Source of the DNA: an uncultured Lachnospiraceae bacterium
GTDB taxonomy: Bacteria > Bacillota > Clostridia > Lachnospirales > Lachnospiraceae
Length of the DNA: 64,000 nucleotides
Assembly: GCA_910577275.1 (NCBI GenBank)
Contig: CAJTMW010000007.1
Span: forward strand, 1-64,000
Direction of reading: 5' to 3'
Position numbers and translations under genes: made by a program. Below, in pieces: positions 16,368-24,807 of this stretch. The stretch's first letter is position 1. Each line of letters opens with the position of its first letter. The notes below the pieces were generated by a model. It searched no databases. It was given only the letters and a program-made list of their open reading frames with translations, and was not told the DNA's origin.

Positions 16368-17612
16368 TCATTCATCTTCCTTAGCCCGGGCGGCAAAATC
16401 TTTCATAAAACTGCTTTCGGGACAGATGCCGGTCACCTCCGTCTCCATTCTGCCGTTTTTTACGTAAACCATAAGCCTGTCGCCAACATTAACCTTGCCG
16501 ATATCCGTTACCGTTTTCCCTTCGCTGTCAGATACATAGGAATAACCCTGATTCAGCCTGTCCAGGGGGGAATTTCCTTTCATCTTCTCTATATAAATCG
16601 CCAGCCTGTGCCTGCTTCCCACAATTTTGTCCTTCATGGCGGCGTTAATCCTGTCTTCCAGATGGATGGCATAAAGCCGCCTTTCCCTGATTCTACCGGC
16701 GGGGCTGTTGACCTTAAGCCTTGCGCCAAGCGCCTTGTAATTTGCTCTGGCAAGCTTAATCCGCCCTGACATCTGACGGTTCAGCGCCGCTTTTATCCCT
16801 TCCAGCTGCCTGAAAACAAGAGAAATATCACAGACGGCAAGCTCCGCCGCCGCGGAGGGTGTGGGAGCCCGCAAATCGGCCACATAGTCCGCAATGGTGG
16901 TATCCGTCTCATGTCCTACCGCCGAAATCACCGGAATACTGCAGTCAAAAATCGCCTGAGCCACCCTCTCCTCATTAAACGCCCACAAATCTTCAATAGA
17001 GCCGCCGCCCCTTCCCGCAATGATGACATCCACCTGCGCCTCTTCCAGCGCATGGATACCTTTTACAATACTTTCCGCCGCCGCGTCTCCCTGGACAATC
17101 GCCGGGTACAGAATAATCTGCACATAAGGATTTCTTCTTGTGGCAATATTTATGATATCCCGCACCGCCGCCCCCGTAGGCGCCGTCACCACGCCAAGCG
17201 TCTTTATGAACCGGGGAACGGGTCTTTTATACTCGGAGGCAAACATCCCCAGCTCTGAAAGCTTTTGCTTTAACTGCTCAAACCGCTCGTAAAGCTCTCC
17301 CGTACCGTCGCGGGTAATTTGCCTGGCGTACATCTGATACTTGCCATCCCGCTCATAGACGTCGATGCAGCCCCGCACTATCACCTGCATCCCTTCCGCC
17401 ATTTTGAACAAAAGGCCGGAACGGTTTCCCGCAAACATCACGCAGGAGATGGTTCCTTTTCCATCCTTTAAAGTAAAATAAATATGTCCGGAGGAATGGT
17501 ACTTACAATTGCTTACCTCCCCTTTCACAGACAGGTCCTGCAACAGAAAATCCTGCACGAACATATTTTTGATATATGAATTTACTTGTCCAACCGTGTA
17601 AACATTCTGCAT
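16368..17612 (-). CDS. xseA: Exodeoxyribonuclease VII large subunit
   Basis: A 414-residue nuclease subunit. An N-terminal OB-fold (about residues 20-100, VKGEVSNCKYHSSGHIYFTL) is followed by the catalytic domain with the family motif GRGGGSIEDLWAFNEE (about 195-210) and the SAVGHETDTTIAD segment. The C-terminal part is a coiled coil plus the DRLNQGYSYV motif. It lies 12 nt downstream of nusB and forms a repair cassette with xseB. Confidence 0.96.
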   Translation of the reverse strand: MQNVYTVGQVNSYIKNMFVQDFLLQDLSVKGEVSNCKYHSSGHIYFTLKDGKGTISCVMFAGNRSGLLFKMAEGMQVIVRGCIDVYERDGKYQMYARQITRDGTGELYERFEQLKQKLSELGMFASEYKRPVPRFIKTLGVVTAPTGAAVRDIINIATRRNPYVQIILYPAIVQGDAAAESIVKGIHALEEAQVDVIIAGRGGGSIEDLWAFNEERVAQAIFDCSIPVISAVGHETDTTIADYVADLRAPTPSAAAELAVCDISLVFRQLEGIKAALNRQMSGRIKLARANYKALGARLKVNSPAGRIRERRLYAIHLEDRINAAMKDKIVGSRHRLAIYIEKMKGNSPLDRLNQGYSYVSDSEGKTVTDIGKVNVGDRLMVYVKNGRMETEVTGICPESSFMKDFAARAKEDE

Positions 17613-17624
17613 ATGATAATCTTT

Positions 17625-18023
17625 CTATGCAAATTTTGCCAGAACGCCGTTGACAAAAGCGGACGAGGAATCCTGCCCGTATCTTTTTGCCAGCTCGACC
17701 GCCTCGTTAATGGCTACTCTGGTGGGAATCGTCTCGTCATACAGAATTTCATAAACGGCCAGCCTTAAAATCGTAAGGTCCACCTTGCCCATACGCTCCG
17801 TGTTCCATCCCTGCACCTTACCGTTCAATTCCCTGTCGATGTCGTCTAATTTTTCAAGAATTCTGTTGAATTTTTGAGTAACCTCGGCGCAGCCCTCCTG
17901 CGCCATTTTATTTTCTTCATCCTCGAAAAAAAATGCTTCCTGCTGCGGCATTTCTTCTCTGGGATTAAATTCCACCCGGAACAGCAGTTTAAAAACCTGC
18001 TCCCGCACTTCTCTTCTGCCCAT
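17625..18023 (-). CDS. nusB: Transcription antitermination factor NusB
   Basis: A 132-residue all-helical protein that binds boxA RNA with NusE (S10) and prevents early termination in rRNA operons. The N-terminus GRREVREQVFKLLFRVEF and the C-terminal DETIPTRVAINEAVELAKRYG followed by SSAFVNGVLAKF are family signatures. It lies 15 nt downstream of the Asp23 gene. Confidence 0.95.
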   Translation of the reverse strand: MGRREVREQVFKLLFRVEFNPREEMPQQEAFFFEDEENKMAQEGCAEVTQKFNRILEKLDDIDRELNGKVQGWNTERMGKVDLTILRLAVYEILYDETIPTRVAINEAVELAKRYGQDSSSAFVNGVLAKFA

Positions 18024-18038
18024 AGTCTGCTCCGCGCT

Positions 18039-18419
18039 TTATTTCTGCATAGTAACGCCTGAAATACGGATATCCACATCCGAAACTTCAAGGCCCGTCA
18101 TGTTCTCTACCGTGGATTTTACCCTCTCCTGAACCTTCTGTGATACCACCGGGATATTATGGCCGTATTCAACAATAAGAGCCAGTTCCGCCTTCACTCT
18201 CTTTCCAATCACTTCCACCTTAACGCCTTTGGCAAGATTTTTGACGCCTACCCTGCTCATAAGCTCATTCGTAATATTTCCCGCCATGGCGGCGACGCCC
18301 TGCACTTCCGTTGCCGCAAGCCCCGCAATCATTGCCACTACGTCGTCGGCAATCTTAACCGTGCCGAGGTCTTCATCCTCGCGTAACACATAAGTTTCCT
18401 GTTCTATCGTTTTTTCCAT
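18039..18419 (-). CDS. Asp23/Gls24 family envelope stress response protein
   Basis: A 126-residue alkaline-shock/Gls24-like protein. The conserved block GLAATEVQGVAAMAG (about residues 32-46) and the ending VSQKVQERVKSTVENMTGLE then VSDVDIRISGV define the family (DUF322). Members sit at the membrane and affect envelope homeostasis; the exact role is unknown. The ATG at 18419 has AAAGGA 9 nt upstream; an earlier in-frame ATG (18440) lacks one. Position next to nusB is conserved in Clostridia and Bacilli. Confidence 0.9.
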   Translation of the reverse strand: MEKTIEQETYVLREDEDLGTVKIADDVVAMIAGLAATEVQGVAAMAGNITNELMSRVGVKNLAKGVKVEVIGKRVKAELALIVEYGHNIPVVSQKVQERVKSTVENMTGLEVSDVDIRISGVTMQK

Positions 18420-18563
18420 ATTTGCAATCCTTTCTTTCATCTACCGCATTTGGTCTGACTCATTACCATTTATCATATCAAAATTTGAGCTTTTTGCATA
18501 GTCCCAGCCAGAAAATTATCCAAAATCCTGTGACTGTTCAGCCATCCTCAGGCTTCCGGATTC

Positions 18564-19847
18564 TCACAGCCAGAAGCTTAAGCTGAGCTGTTCTGCGTTT
18601 TCCGTATAAGAAACTGTTCCCTCAGGCGCGTTCAGATATTCAAAAATCCCCTGTTCCTCTATCAGATGAAGAATCATCCCGAGATAAACCTCGTTGTCCG
18701 CGCACTTAAGCGTTACATAAGTGCTTCCCTGTTCATAGGACGCCGCGAAAACCTCTTTCAGCTTTTCTTTATCAACCTGCGTGAAATACAGCCCCTCTCT
18801 GACATAATAGTTATCGATAAGGGAATTGCACAGAGGAATTTCCACAACAGGGTCGATGACATGGGTCTGCTCCAACTGGCTGGTTGTAACGCACAGATAA
18901 TCATAATTAATCGGCGGAATACTGCCTGTGCTCTGAGAGCCTCCTCCTCCCACAATCTGATAAGAAGCGTCTCCCCATGTAGTATCTACATAATAGTAAT
19001 TTCCATCCAGCCGGATTAAATTCCATGCATGTCCCTCTCCGCCGGAAACTCTCCCCATCACTAAGGTCGCCTCAATCCCCACTCTGCCGAGAAGATACTG
19101 GGTGGCCTTTGCGTAACCCTGGCACACGCTTTTGCGATAAATAAAGACAGAGCAGATATTCTGGTTATCGGGAACCTCCGCATCATATTCCGTCTGGTTG
19201 ATGATATATTCATAAATATATTTCACCTTCCCATAGGAATCCAGGCCGGCGTCCATTCCCGCAAGACATGCGCTCACATACTCCTCCATCTGGTCCATGC
19301 GCAGCGCCGCTTCGTCCACAGACATATTGTAGGTCCCTGAAAAGGTAACCTTCTTCACCACATCCCCTAACGTATATCTGGTAAAGGTATACCCTTCCAC
19401 GTAAAAAATTTCAGGGTGGTCGTTGAGCACACATTGGAAAACCTTTTCAATCATATCCGTCTCCGTGCAGGATAAGGCGGTTCCCCCGCCAAATTCACGG
19501 AGAATTTTCAGAATTTCCGCGTAGATAATCTGCTCCTCTTCGCTTAACCTGTCGTAATAAAAAAGCCCTGTCTGCTGCTTCCTGATAAAGGCAGTTTCCT
19601 CCTGTGAAACGCCGGTAATATTTTTTACCTCCTCTGCGTCCGCCTCCTGCCTCTGCCCGGAATCAGCGCCGGCGTCCCCGGCAGGATTCTCATCGCCGTA
19701 GCCGGTATCCCCGCTGTCTTCGTCCTGCTGCCCGGTATTAAGTTGTTCCTCCCCGTCGCCCGGCCTGTCCGCATTTTCCGCATAGCTGCAGCCCGAGAGC
19801 AGCGCCGCGCACAGAATGACCGCCAGTAATCTCTTTTTCATTTTCAT
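18564..19847 (-). CDS. Lipoprotein with transglutaminase-like cysteine protease domain
   Basis: A 427-residue secreted lipoprotein. The signal peptide ends in a lipobox (LLSGC, Cys20) and is followed by about 50 residues of Asp/Gly/Glu-rich linker. The C-terminal half has a transglutaminase-like fold with the catalytic triad candidates: Cys in KSVCQGYA (about 240), His in GEGHAWN (about 273) and Asp in YYVDTTWGD (about 287). Such proteins may act on cell-surface or spore proteins; the substrate is unknown. Its ATG directly follows the prfC stop codon. It is not part of the usual asp23 to spoIIIA order and appears inserted together with prfC and deoB. Confidence 0.85.
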   Translation of the reverse strand: MKMKKRLLAVILCAALLSGCSYAENADRPGDGEEQLNTGQQDEDSGDTGYGDENPAGDAGADSGQRQEADAEEVKNITGVSQEETAFIRKQQTGLFYYDRLSEEEQIIYAEILKILREFGGGTALSCTETDMIEKVFQCVLNDHPEIFYVEGYTFTRYTLGDVVKKVTFSGTYNMSVDEAALRMDQMEEYVSACLAGMDAGLDSYGKVKYIYEYIINQTEYDAEVPDNQNICSVFIYRKSVCQGYAKATQYLLGRVGIEATLVMGRVSGGEGHAWNLIRLDGNYYYVDTTWGDASYQIVGGGGSQSTGSIPPINYDYLCVTTSQLEQTHVIDPVVEIPLCNSLIDNYYVREGLYFTQVDKEKLKEVFAASYEQGSTYVTLKCADNEVYLGMILHLIEEQGIFEYLNAPEGTVSYTENAEQLSLSFWL

Positions 19848-21464
19848 TTAGTCACGCCCGAATTCTGAAAGTACCAATCCTTTATTTCGTTCCAGAGTCA
19901 TTCCCACGCTCCATGCATTGATAAACAAAAGAAGCGGGTTGCCCTTTAAATCCCTGATTTTCTTCATATCGGATGTCCCTGTCAGGGAATCCATATCAAT
20001 CTCTTTATTTTCAATCCACCTGATGTGCTCATAAGGAAGGTTGTCCAGCCTGATTTCCACATTATATTCATTTTCCAGACGGTACTTTAACACATCGAAC
20101 TGAAGTACTCCCACCACTCCCACGATGATTTCCTCCATTCCGGTATTAAATTCCTGGAAAATCTGGATAGCGCCCTCCTGGGCAATCTGGGTAATTCCCT
20201 TGACAAACTGCTTCCGCTTCATGGTATCCACCTGTCTCACCCTTGCAAAATGCTCCGGCGCAAAAGTGGGGATTCCCTCATAGCAGAACTGCTCCTTCGG
20301 CATACACAGGGTATCACCGATAGAAAAGATTCCCGGGTCAAACACGCCGATGATATCCCCGGCATAGGCCTCCTCCAGTATTTTCCTCTCGCTTGCCATA
20401 ATCTGCTGAGGCTGCGAGAGACGCATGACTTTATTTCCCTGCACATGCTTTACCTCCATGCTGGCCTCGTATTTGCCGGAGCAAATTCTCATAAAGGCAA
20501 TTCTGTCCCTGTGAGCCTTGTTCATATTCGCCTGTATTTTAAACACAAATGCGGAAAAATCATTCTCCGCAGGCATTATCAGGCCGCTGTCAGCCCTCCT
20601 TGGAAGCGGTGTCGTGGCCATTTCAAGGAAATGCTTCAGAAAAAACTCCACGCCAAAATTGGTAAGGGCCGAGCCGAAAAACACCGGCGTCAAATCCCCC
20701 GAGCGAACCAAATCCAAATCAAATTCCGCGCTGGCTCCGTCTAAAAGTTCAATCTCTTCCTCCAGAGTTTCCTTTGCCCTGCTTCCGATTGCCCTTTCAA
20801 GCTCCGCCTCATCGCTTACAGGGATTTCTCTGGTCTCCCCTTCTTTGGTTCCCTTTTCCGTATCGGAATAGGTAATGACGCAATGCCTCTTTCGGTCGTA
20901 AACTCCCTTGAAGCTCTTTCCTGAACCGATAGGCCAGTTTACGGGACAGGTGGCAATCCCCAGCTCCTTTTCAATTTCATCAAGCAGCTCAAAGGTGTCG
21001 TTCGCATCCCTGTCCATCTTATTGATAAAGGTAAAAATCGGAATCTTGCGCATAACACAGACCTTGAACAGCTTACGGGTCTGAGCCTCCACACCCTTGG
21101 ACGCGTCAATTACCATCACGGCGGAATCCGCCGCCATCAGCGTGCGGTAGGTGTCCTCCGAAAAGTCCTGATGCCCCGGCGTGTCCAGAATATTGATGCA
21201 GAACCCGCCATATTCAAACTGCAGCACGGAAGAAGTGACCGAAATTCCCCTTTCCTTTTCAATTTCCATCCAGTCGGCAACCGCATGTCTTGCCGTTGCC
21301 TTTCCCTTGACGCTCCCCGCCAGATTAATGGCTCCGCCGTACAGCAGAAATTTTTCTGTCAGGGTGGTTTTCCCGGCATCCGGGTGGGAAATAATGGCAA
21401 AGGTCCTTCTTCTGTTTATTTCCTGCGCATAATTGTCCACGTGTCGTTCCTCCAAATCTTTCAT
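19848..21464 (-). CDS. prfC: Peptide chain release factor 3
   Basis: A 538-residue translational GTPase that recycles release factors 1 and 2 from the ribosome. G-domain motifs are SHPDAGKTTLTEK (G1, about residues 27-39), DTPGHQDF (G3, about 95-102) and NKMDRDA (G4, about 149-155). Length and C-terminal domains match RF3, and not EF-G. It lies just downstream of deoB and is followed with no gap by the lipoprotein gene. Confidence 0.96.
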   Translation of the reverse strand: MKDLEERHVDNYAQEINRRRTFAIISHPDAGKTTLTEKFLLYGGAINLAGSVKGKATARHAVADWMEIEKERGISVTSSVLQFEYGGFCINILDTPGHQDFSEDTYRTLMAADSAVMVIDASKGVEAQTRKLFKVCVMRKIPIFTFINKMDRDANDTFELLDEIEKELGIATCPVNWPIGSGKSFKGVYDRKRHCVITYSDTEKGTKEGETREIPVSDEAELERAIGSRAKETLEEEIELLDGASAEFDLDLVRSGDLTPVFFGSALTNFGVEFFLKHFLEMATTPLPRRADSGLIMPAENDFSAFVFKIQANMNKAHRDRIAFMRICSGKYEASMEVKHVQGNKVMRLSQPQQIMASERKILEEAYAGDIIGVFDPGIFSIGDTLCMPKEQFCYEGIPTFAPEHFARVRQVDTMKRKQFVKGITQIAQEGAIQIFQEFNTGMEEIIVGVVGVLQFDVLKYRLENEYNVEIRLDNLPYEHIRWIENKEIDMDSLTGTSDMKKIRDLKGNPLLLFINAWSVGMTLERNKGLVLSEFGRD

Positions 21465-21482
21465 GTATTTCTTATCTATGCA

Positions 21483-22634
21483 CTAAAGCACGGATTTACC
21501 GGCAGTCTTTCCCGGAATTCCCAGAAGCGCCAATACGGTGGCTCCGATATCCGCAAAGGTATCTCTGGTTCCCAGATTCCGGGGAGGGATATTCTTTCCG
21601 TAAATGATAAGAGGCGTATGCTCTCTTGAATGGTCGGTGGATACGGTATATCCCGGGTCGCAGCCATGGTCGGCGGTTATCACCAGCGCGTCTTCCTCCC
21701 GAAGCTTATCCAGCATGGCGGGAAGCGCCTTATCAAACTCCGCCAGCGCTCTGGCGTACCCTTCGATGTCGTTTCTGTGCCCATAGAGCATATCATAATC
21801 CACAAGATTAATAAAGCACAAGCCCTCAAAATCCTGTTCAAGATATCCGAGAGTCTTTTCAATCCCTTCCGTATTCCCTTTGGTGTATACATAGGAGGTA
21901 ATTCCCCGGCCGGCAAAGATATCCCTGATTTTGCCCACGCCGATTACTTCCTTTCCGGCATCCTTTATGATATCCAGTATCGTGTCCGCAGGTGGCTCTA
22001 AAGAATAGTCATGTCTCCCCGAGGTTCTCTGATAGTTCCCGCTCTCTCCCGCAAAGGGCCTTGCAATCACTCTGCCCACGCTGTGTCTGCCGCTAAGAAG
22101 CTTCCTTGCCATTCGGCAGTATTCATACAGAGTTTCCACAGGAACCACATCCTCATGGGCAGCTATCTGAAAAACGCTGTCCGCAGAGGTGTATACAATC
22201 AGCTTTCCCGTCCTCACATGCTCATCGCCGTAATCCTTGATAACCTCCGTTCCCGAGTAGGGCCGGTTGCACAGGATTCCTCTTCCCGTCATCTCTGAAA
22301 AAGGAACCAGAATTTCCTCGGGAAATCCCTCAGGATAGACAGGGAGCGGCTTTTCGGAAATCACTCCCGCAATTTCCCAATGCCCGATAGTAGTATCCTT
22401 CCCTTTAGATGCCTCCCGCATTCTCCCGTAAACGGCCTTTGGCTGCGCTGTCCCTTCTTTCCAGTCGATTCCGTCAATATTGAAAAGCCCGAACTTTTCC
22501 ATATTCGGCATATGGAAACAGGAGCCTGTTGACGCAGATTTCAGAGTATTTGTCCCCGCATCCCCAAAATCAGCCGCATCATCCATGGCGCCTATTCCCA
22601 CACTGTCCAAAACAATTAAAAACACTCTTTTCAT
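21483..22634 (-). CDS. deoB: Phosphopentomutase
   Basis: A 383-residue Mn-dependent enzyme of the alkaline phosphatase superfamily that converts (deoxy)ribose-1-phosphate to the 5-phosphate in nucleoside salvage. The N-terminal motif VLDSVGIGAMDDAADFGDAG (metal Asp) and the C-terminal ITADHGCDPGYTVSTDHSRE with metal-binding Asp/His residues are clear. The cap domain lies between about residues 95 and 220. It lies 95 nt downstream of spoIIIAH, across a hairpin, and 18 nt upstream of prfC. No other nucleoside salvage gene is adjacent. Confidence 0.97.
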   Translation of the reverse strand: MKRVFLIVLDSVGIGAMDDAADFGDAGTNTLKSASTGSCFHMPNMEKFGLFNIDGIDWKEGTAQPKAVYGRMREASKGKDTTIGHWEIAGVISEKPLPVYPEGFPEEILVPFSEMTGRGILCNRPYSGTEVIKDYGDEHVRTGKLIVYTSADSVFQIAAHEDVVPVETLYEYCRMARKLLSGRHSVGRVIARPFAGESGNYQRTSGRHDYSLEPPADTILDIIKDAGKEVIGVGKIRDIFAGRGITSYVYTKGNTEGIEKTLGYLEQDFEGLCFINLVDYDMLYGHRNDIEGYARALAEFDKALPAMLDKLREEDALVITADHGCDPGYTVSTDHSREHTPLIIYGKNIPPRNLGTRDTFADIGATVLALLGIPGKTAGKSVL

Positions 22635-22696
22635 CAGGGTATTCCTTTCTTCCTTTCGCGTAAGTTCTTAACGATTATCGTCCTGTTTCCTGTAAT

Positions 22697-22728
22697 AGGA
22701 TACCACATTTTTCTAAATATAGCATCCT
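22697..22728 (-). terminator. Hairpin at the 3' end of the spoIIIA operon
   Basis: In the minus-strand RNA AGGATGCTATATTT pairs with AAATGTGGTATCCT over 14 positions if G-U pairs are allowed, starting 1 nt beyond the spoIIIAH stop codon. There is no T-run, so it may be a weak terminator or an mRNA-stabilising hairpin that separates spoIIIA from deoB. Confidence 0.4.
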
Positions 22729-22729
22729 T

Positions 22730-23461
22730 TTATTCCCCGGGCAGAGTGCTGATGACAATTGCATCCGGCGACACCCCTGTTTTGCGCACGATTATATCCT
22801 CTATCTGGGCGCGCTGTGCCTCGGAAAGCTCGGAAGCGTTTACCACCACGTCCACGGTGCTGTCGGTAATGCTGACCACCACATCGTCAAATCCCTTGCT
22901 TTCCAGAAGAATCTCGGCGGCAGTTTCCTTTTCCGCCACGTCCGTGATTGCAATCATATTATCCACGGCTTCCTGCTTCTGCTCCTCGCTGATATTTACA
23001 TTATTGATAATCTCAAGCAGCGTCTCCTTATTCCTGGCCCTGGTCTGTTCCTTTAACAGTCTGGCCCCTGAAAGGGTATCCAGGCTTGCAGCCGAAGTAA
23101 ATACCGCCTCCCCCGGAGTTTCCCCGTCGGAAAGCTGGTTTTCCGTGTTCTGCGCCATTTCCCCCGTCATATTTTCTGCCATGATTTCTTCCATGTTTTC
23201 ATCTAAATAGTTGGATTCGTTTAAAACAACGTCGGAATCCATGCTCTGGATATCCGCCTGCTCCATATCCTCGTCGGATATCTCAAAAAGCGCCGCCACA
23301 TCCGAGTCCGCCACATCCTCGCTCATCACCGTCCCCGAGCCTGCCGTCATAATTTCTTCTTCTGTAATTTTGCTTCCGGCAAAATTGAGGTATCCCGCAA
23401 CCGCAATCATGATTGCCAGCGCCGTAATCATAATCTGATTCTTTTTCACCATATTTTTCAA
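22730..23461 (-). CDS. spoIIIAH: Stage III sporulation protein AH
   Basis: A 243-residue mother-cell membrane protein. In Bacillus its extracellular domain binds forespore SpoIIQ across the double membrane and forms a ring in the feeding-tube (A-Q) complex. One N-terminal transmembrane helix (about residues 7-28) is followed by a long acidic linker and a C-terminal YscJ/FliF-like domain (about 140-240, with ETLLEIINNVNISEEQKQEA and KETAAEILLESKGFDDVVV). The Asp/Glu/Ser-rich linker of about 100 residues is longer than in Bacillus. It is the last gene of the spoIIIA operon. Confidence 0.93.
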   Translation of the reverse strand: MKNMVKKNQIMITALAIMIAVAGYLNFAGSKITEEEIMTAGSGTVMSEDVADSDVAALFEISDEDMEQADIQSMDSDVVLNESNYLDENMEEIMAENMTGEMAQNTENQLSDGETPGEAVFTSAASLDTLSGARLLKEQTRARNKETLLEIINNVNISEEQKQEAVDNMIAITDVAEKETAAEILLESKGFDDVVVSITDSTVDVVVNASELSEAQRAQIEDIIVRKTGVSPDAIVISTLPGE

Positions 23462-23476
23462 GTCTGCTTCTCCTTC

Positions 23477-24112
23477 TTATTGTGATATCATTTTAACTAT
23501 TTTAATTTTATGTGCCTCTATACCAAATAATGCCTGAATTGCTTCTGTTATATTCTGCACGGTTTTCGCATTGCCGCCCCCCTCGGCGGATACCGCCACG
23601 CCCTCCACCTGCGGAGCCAGAACCTTCTTTACATAGGGGCTGCCTCCGCTCCCCTGCCCGTTCTGATAAAGGGTTTCCTCACTGTCTGTGATGCTCGTGG
23701 TATTTCTGCTGCCCCCGGCGGAGTCCACCTCGGTGGTGCCGTTTCTGGTTTTGCTTACGTCCTTCTCCACAACGGCCTCTCCGGCATCCCTTAGCGTAAC
23801 CATTACTCTGACCTTCCCCACGCCCTCCATGGTGGAAAGCAGCTCCTCCAGAGACCTTTCCATCCGGGCGGCATAAGAAGCAAGAGAACTGTCCGCTTCC
23901 TTATTCCCGGCTTCGCTTCCCGCGCCGCTCTCCCCATCTGACTGTAAACCAATCATAGCACTTTTGCTGTCCCATTGATTGGACTGTGATTTGTTTTTTT
24001 CTTCTACAGGCCAGGCAATCACCAGAAGAAGCACCCCCACAAGAATTACAATCAGAAAATTATCTCTTGTAAATTTTATTTTCCATTTTCCCGCCATGCC
24101 CTTTTCCTGCAT
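23477..24112 (-). CDS. spoIIIAG: Stage III sporulation protein AG
   Basis: A 211-residue membrane protein of the spoIIIA complex, which forms a large ring in the engulfed forespore envelope. One transmembrane segment (about residues 18-36, FLIVILVGVLLLVIAW) precedes the ring-building domain with MERSLEELLSTMEGVGKVRV (about 85-104) and MVTLRDAGEAVVEKD. The C-terminus EAIQALFGIEAHKIKIVKM is characteristic. It lies between spoIIIAF and spoIIIAH in the expected order. Confidence 0.92.
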   Translation of the reverse strand: MQEKGMAGKWKIKFTRDNFLIVILVGVLLLVIAWPVEEKNKSQSNQWDSKSAMIGLQSDGESGAGSEAGNKEADSSLASYAARMERSLEELLSTMEGVGKVRVMVTLRDAGEAVVEKDVSKTRNGTTEVDSAGGSRNTTSITDSEETLYQNGQGSGGSPYVKKVLAPQVEGVAVSAEGGGNAKTVQNITEAIQALFGIEAHKIKIVKMISQ

Positions 24113-24168
24113 ACACAGCCTCCGTTTCCCTCTCGCTTACCATTGATAATCCCTTTAAACGCACAGGA

Positions 24169-24750
24169 CTACCGGAAAATAATTTCAATATTCTCCCCGT
24201 CCACTCCTATCCGGCTTCCATAAAGCTCCTTTAACTCCAAAATATCGCTCTCCGGGACTGCCTGCCCTAAAGCCCCAACGGCTTCCCTTTCATTTTCTTC
24301 CCCAATCCTTACCGGCTCTATCTGAATCGTCTCCCGTCCCTCCTCATCCTGAAAATCCCCCTCCCTTCCGCTGTCCGCCTCTTTCACGGTGACAACCACC
24401 TTATCCTCTGCAACCTCCGCATTCAGAACATGATATTTTCCTCCCCCTGCCTCAAGTCGCTCTTTCAGCTCCTGCTCCACAGCCCTGTAAATATCCTGCC
24501 GGCTGTCCGGGACTGCAAACACATTTTCCTCACTATGGATACCTGCCTCCAGCGCTTCAATCCTCCGCCCTATCTCCAGCTTTTTATCTTCGCTCAGAAA
24601 AAGTCCGAATAAAGGCCCTGTAATTCCCATAATCATCATGATTCCCACCAGTACCCTGACATATTTCACATAGACGCTTCCCGGCACAAAAAACAAAACC
24701 GCCTGGGCGACAATCATGAAAATGCATATTTCCTTCACAACAGAAACCAT
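24169..24750 (-). CDS. spoIIIAF: Stage III sporulation protein AF
   Basis: A 193-residue protein with two N-terminal transmembrane segments (about residues 3-24 and 28-52 of the chosen start), followed by a soluble domain ending in VPESDILELKELYGSRIGVD, typical of SpoIIIAF. I choose the ATG at 24750, which has a strong GAGGAGG site; an earlier ATG at 24792 lacks one and adds basic residues. It belongs to the A-Q channel complex between mother cell and forespore. Confidence 0.9.
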   Translation of the reverse strand: MVSVVKEICIFMIVAQAVLFFVPGSVYVKYVRVLVGIMMIMGITGPLFGLFLSEDKKLEIGRRIEALEAGIHSEENVFAVPDSRQDIYRAVEQELKERLEAGGGKYHVLNAEVAEDKVVVTVKEADSGREGDFQDEEGRETIQIEPVRIGEENEREAVGALGQAVPESDILELKELYGSRIGVDGENIEIIFR

Positions 24751-24807
24751 ACTCCGCCTCCTCTTAAAAGCAACCGGCCTTCTGCAGGCCAAAGCTGTCA
24801 GCCTCCC

